Shown here: positions 63,348-64,000 of the stretch, piece by piece
How the letters are laid out: every line of letters begins with the position of its first letter
Position numbering within the stretch: the first letter of the stretch is position 1
NCBI RefSeq assembly: GCF_002284575.1
Contig: NZ_NPKJ01000068.1
Location: 124,001-188,000, forward strand
Direction of reading: 5' to 3'
Length of the DNA: 64,000 nt
From: Mesorhizobium temperatum
GTDB taxonomy: Bacteria; Pseudomonadota; Alphaproteobacteria; Rhizobiales; Rhizobiaceae
The notes under the pieces: generated by a model
Told to the model about the DNA's origin: nothing
Database searches by the model: none
The model's input: the letters and a program-made list of their open reading frames with translations, nothing else
Position numbers and translations under genes: made by a program

Positions 63348-63700
63348 ATGCCGAGAATTTCATCCGCAGCTTTAAAGAAAATGAGGAACAGCTATCGACT
63401 GGACGTCGCGAAATTTCTGGCAAGAAAGGCAGCTGAACAGAGTTTAGTCACATACGGAGAATTGACCGAAGCCTTTGGCGGCAGCGTCAGAGGTTGGGCA
63501 ACACACTGGGAGGAATCGCGCTCCGCTGTAACGATGCCAGGCTTCCCCGTCTTTCGGTGATCGTAGTCAGCAAGGGGACCGGACAGCCGTCGCTAGATGC
63601 TGTTCTTTATGAGGATCTCGGGCTAACGGACCCATCGGAAATAGAAGCCGAACAGCAACTATGTTTCGATCAGGACTGGCGAACCACTGGGCTAGGCTGA
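63348..63700 (+). pseudogene. Frameshifted hypothetical gene between proA and proB
   Basis: The first frame starts at ATG 63348 after GGGAGG and reads KKMRNSYRLDVAKFLARKAAEQSLVTYGELTEAFGGSVRGW. It then runs into a nonsense tail. The +1-shifted frame continues the sense (GNTLGGIALRCNDARLPRLSVIVVSKGTGQPSLDAVLYEDLGL) to a stop at 63700. Restoring one G in the TTGGGCAAC run near 63497 would rejoin them. The joined protein of about 117 residues would have a winged-helix look reminiscent of methylguanine-methyltransferase-like DNA-binding domains, but that is uncertain. A real pseudogene, a sequencing error, or a programmed shift are all possible. Confidence 0.7.
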
Positions 63701-64000
63701 GGGTGCCTCAGAATGGCTCACCACAAGGTCGTCGCGGTGGATCATCGCCGAGCGCGCTTCGTAGCCGAGCACGGTTTCGATCTCGGCTGTTTTCAGGCCA
63801 GCGATCCTTACGGCATCGGCGGCATCATAGGCAACCAGTCCGCGCGCGATCTCGCGGCCTTCGGGCGACAGGATCGCCACCGTGTCGCCGCGCGAGAAAT
63901 TGCCGCTGACCAGTTTGACGCCGGCCGGCAGCAGCGACTTGCCCGACAGCAGCGCGCCGATGGCGCCGGCATCGACTGTCAGCCGGCCAGCCGGTTCGAG
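63692..64000 (-). CDS. proB: Glutamate 5-kinase, C-terminal part (runs off the window)
   Basis: The last 102 codons of ProB are visible: the PUA domain with LPAGVKLVSGNFSRGDTVAIL and GREIARGLVAYDAADAVRIAGLKTAEIETVLGYEARSAMIHRDDLVV, typical of the C-terminus of gamma-glutamyl kinase. The N-terminal kinase part lies to the right of the window. The C-terminal tail overlaps the 3' end of the convergent broken gene by about 9 bases. Confidence 0.95.
   Translation of the reverse strand, partial: LEPAGRLTVDAGAIGALLSGKSLLPAGVKLVSGNFSRGDTVAILSPEGREIARGLVAYDAADAVRIAGLKTAEIETVLGYEARSAMIHRDDLVVSHSEAPSA

Noticed and set aside
63348..63700. Programmed ribosomal frameshift in the proA-proB insert
   Set aside because: No slippery heptamer with a following pseudoknot is apparent near the break. 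A simple one-base loss in a G-run explains it better.

Overview
The window looks like a chromosomal segment of an alphaproteobacterium of the order Rhizobiales, most likely Mesorhizobium or a close relative. This rests on high GC, a GapR/DUF2312 protein, a 6S RNA upstream of 5-formyltetrahydrofolate cyclo-ligase, a long tetrameric-type pyruvate carboxylase close to the Rhizobium etli enzyme in length, the block proB-proA-nadD-rsfS-rlmH-envC-ctpA-deacetylase-rppH, and many palindromic intergenic repeats of the kind scattered through rhizobial genomes. No tRNA, rRNA, prophage, transposase or CRISPR array was seen. The genus is an inference.

Layout. 0.3-3.3 kb: membrane protein, TauE/SafE exporter, Lrp-type regulator divergent from a DMT exporter. 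3.4-9.7 kb: a TMP-TenI protein, a Sel1-repeat protein, EF-P, an inositol-monophosphatase-family enzyme, a hemolysin-III-type membrane protein and a two-gene MotA/MotB-like ion-channel unit. 9.9-10.4 kb: a small exported-protein gene broken by three frame changes. 10.5-20.4 kb: DUF1304 protein, M32 carboxypeptidase, secreted transglutaminase-like protein, ABC exporter, zinc-independent L31, a TetR-controlled NmrA-like/DUF1772 pair, SelW-like protein and YebC. 20.5-22.3 kb: an ArsR-SRPBCC-VOC-SRPBCC cluster. 22.4-25.0 kb: TerC, YmdB-type phosphodiesterase, fthC and 6S RNA. 25.2-31.7 kb: MoxR ATPase and VWA protein (with GNAT and a lone HicB between them), MBL-fold protein, MsrB, ArsC and GapR. 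31.8-41.6 kb: pyruvate carboxylase and the branched-chain amino acid ABC transporter livHMGF plus a small membrane protein and the binding protein. 41.9-46.0 kb: a trans-4-hydroxyproline catabolic operon with a divergent GntR regulator. 46.0-52.7 kb: two paralogous small exported proteins, mmsA with a LysR regulator, and alr-dadA. 52.8-64 kb: rppH, deacetylase, ctpA, envC, rlmH, rsfS, an MscS channel, an MFS transporter, nadD, proA, and the end of proB, with a frameshifted gene between proA and proB.

How the genes work together. The middle of the window is amino-acid centred. A Liv-type uptake system lies next to a hydroxyproline epimerase, a D-hydroxyproline oxidoreductase and a pyrroline-4-hydroxy-2-carboxylate deaminase-type enzyme. 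alr and dadA would convert L-alanine to D-alanine and then pyruvate, and mmsA serves valine or inositol breakdown. Pyruvate carboxylase supplies oxaloacetate. The right end is envelope and ribosome maintenance.

The most unusual features are: a palindromic repeat element that supplies the translated N-terminus of the D-hydroxyproline oxidoreductase; a basic, histone-H1-like tail of about 100 residues on LivG; a duplicated 3' end of mmsA beside the intact gene; two frame-disrupted genes; a non-flagellar MotAB-like motor; and at least three families of palindromic intergenic repeats. I did not find an obvious new defence or biosynthetic system.
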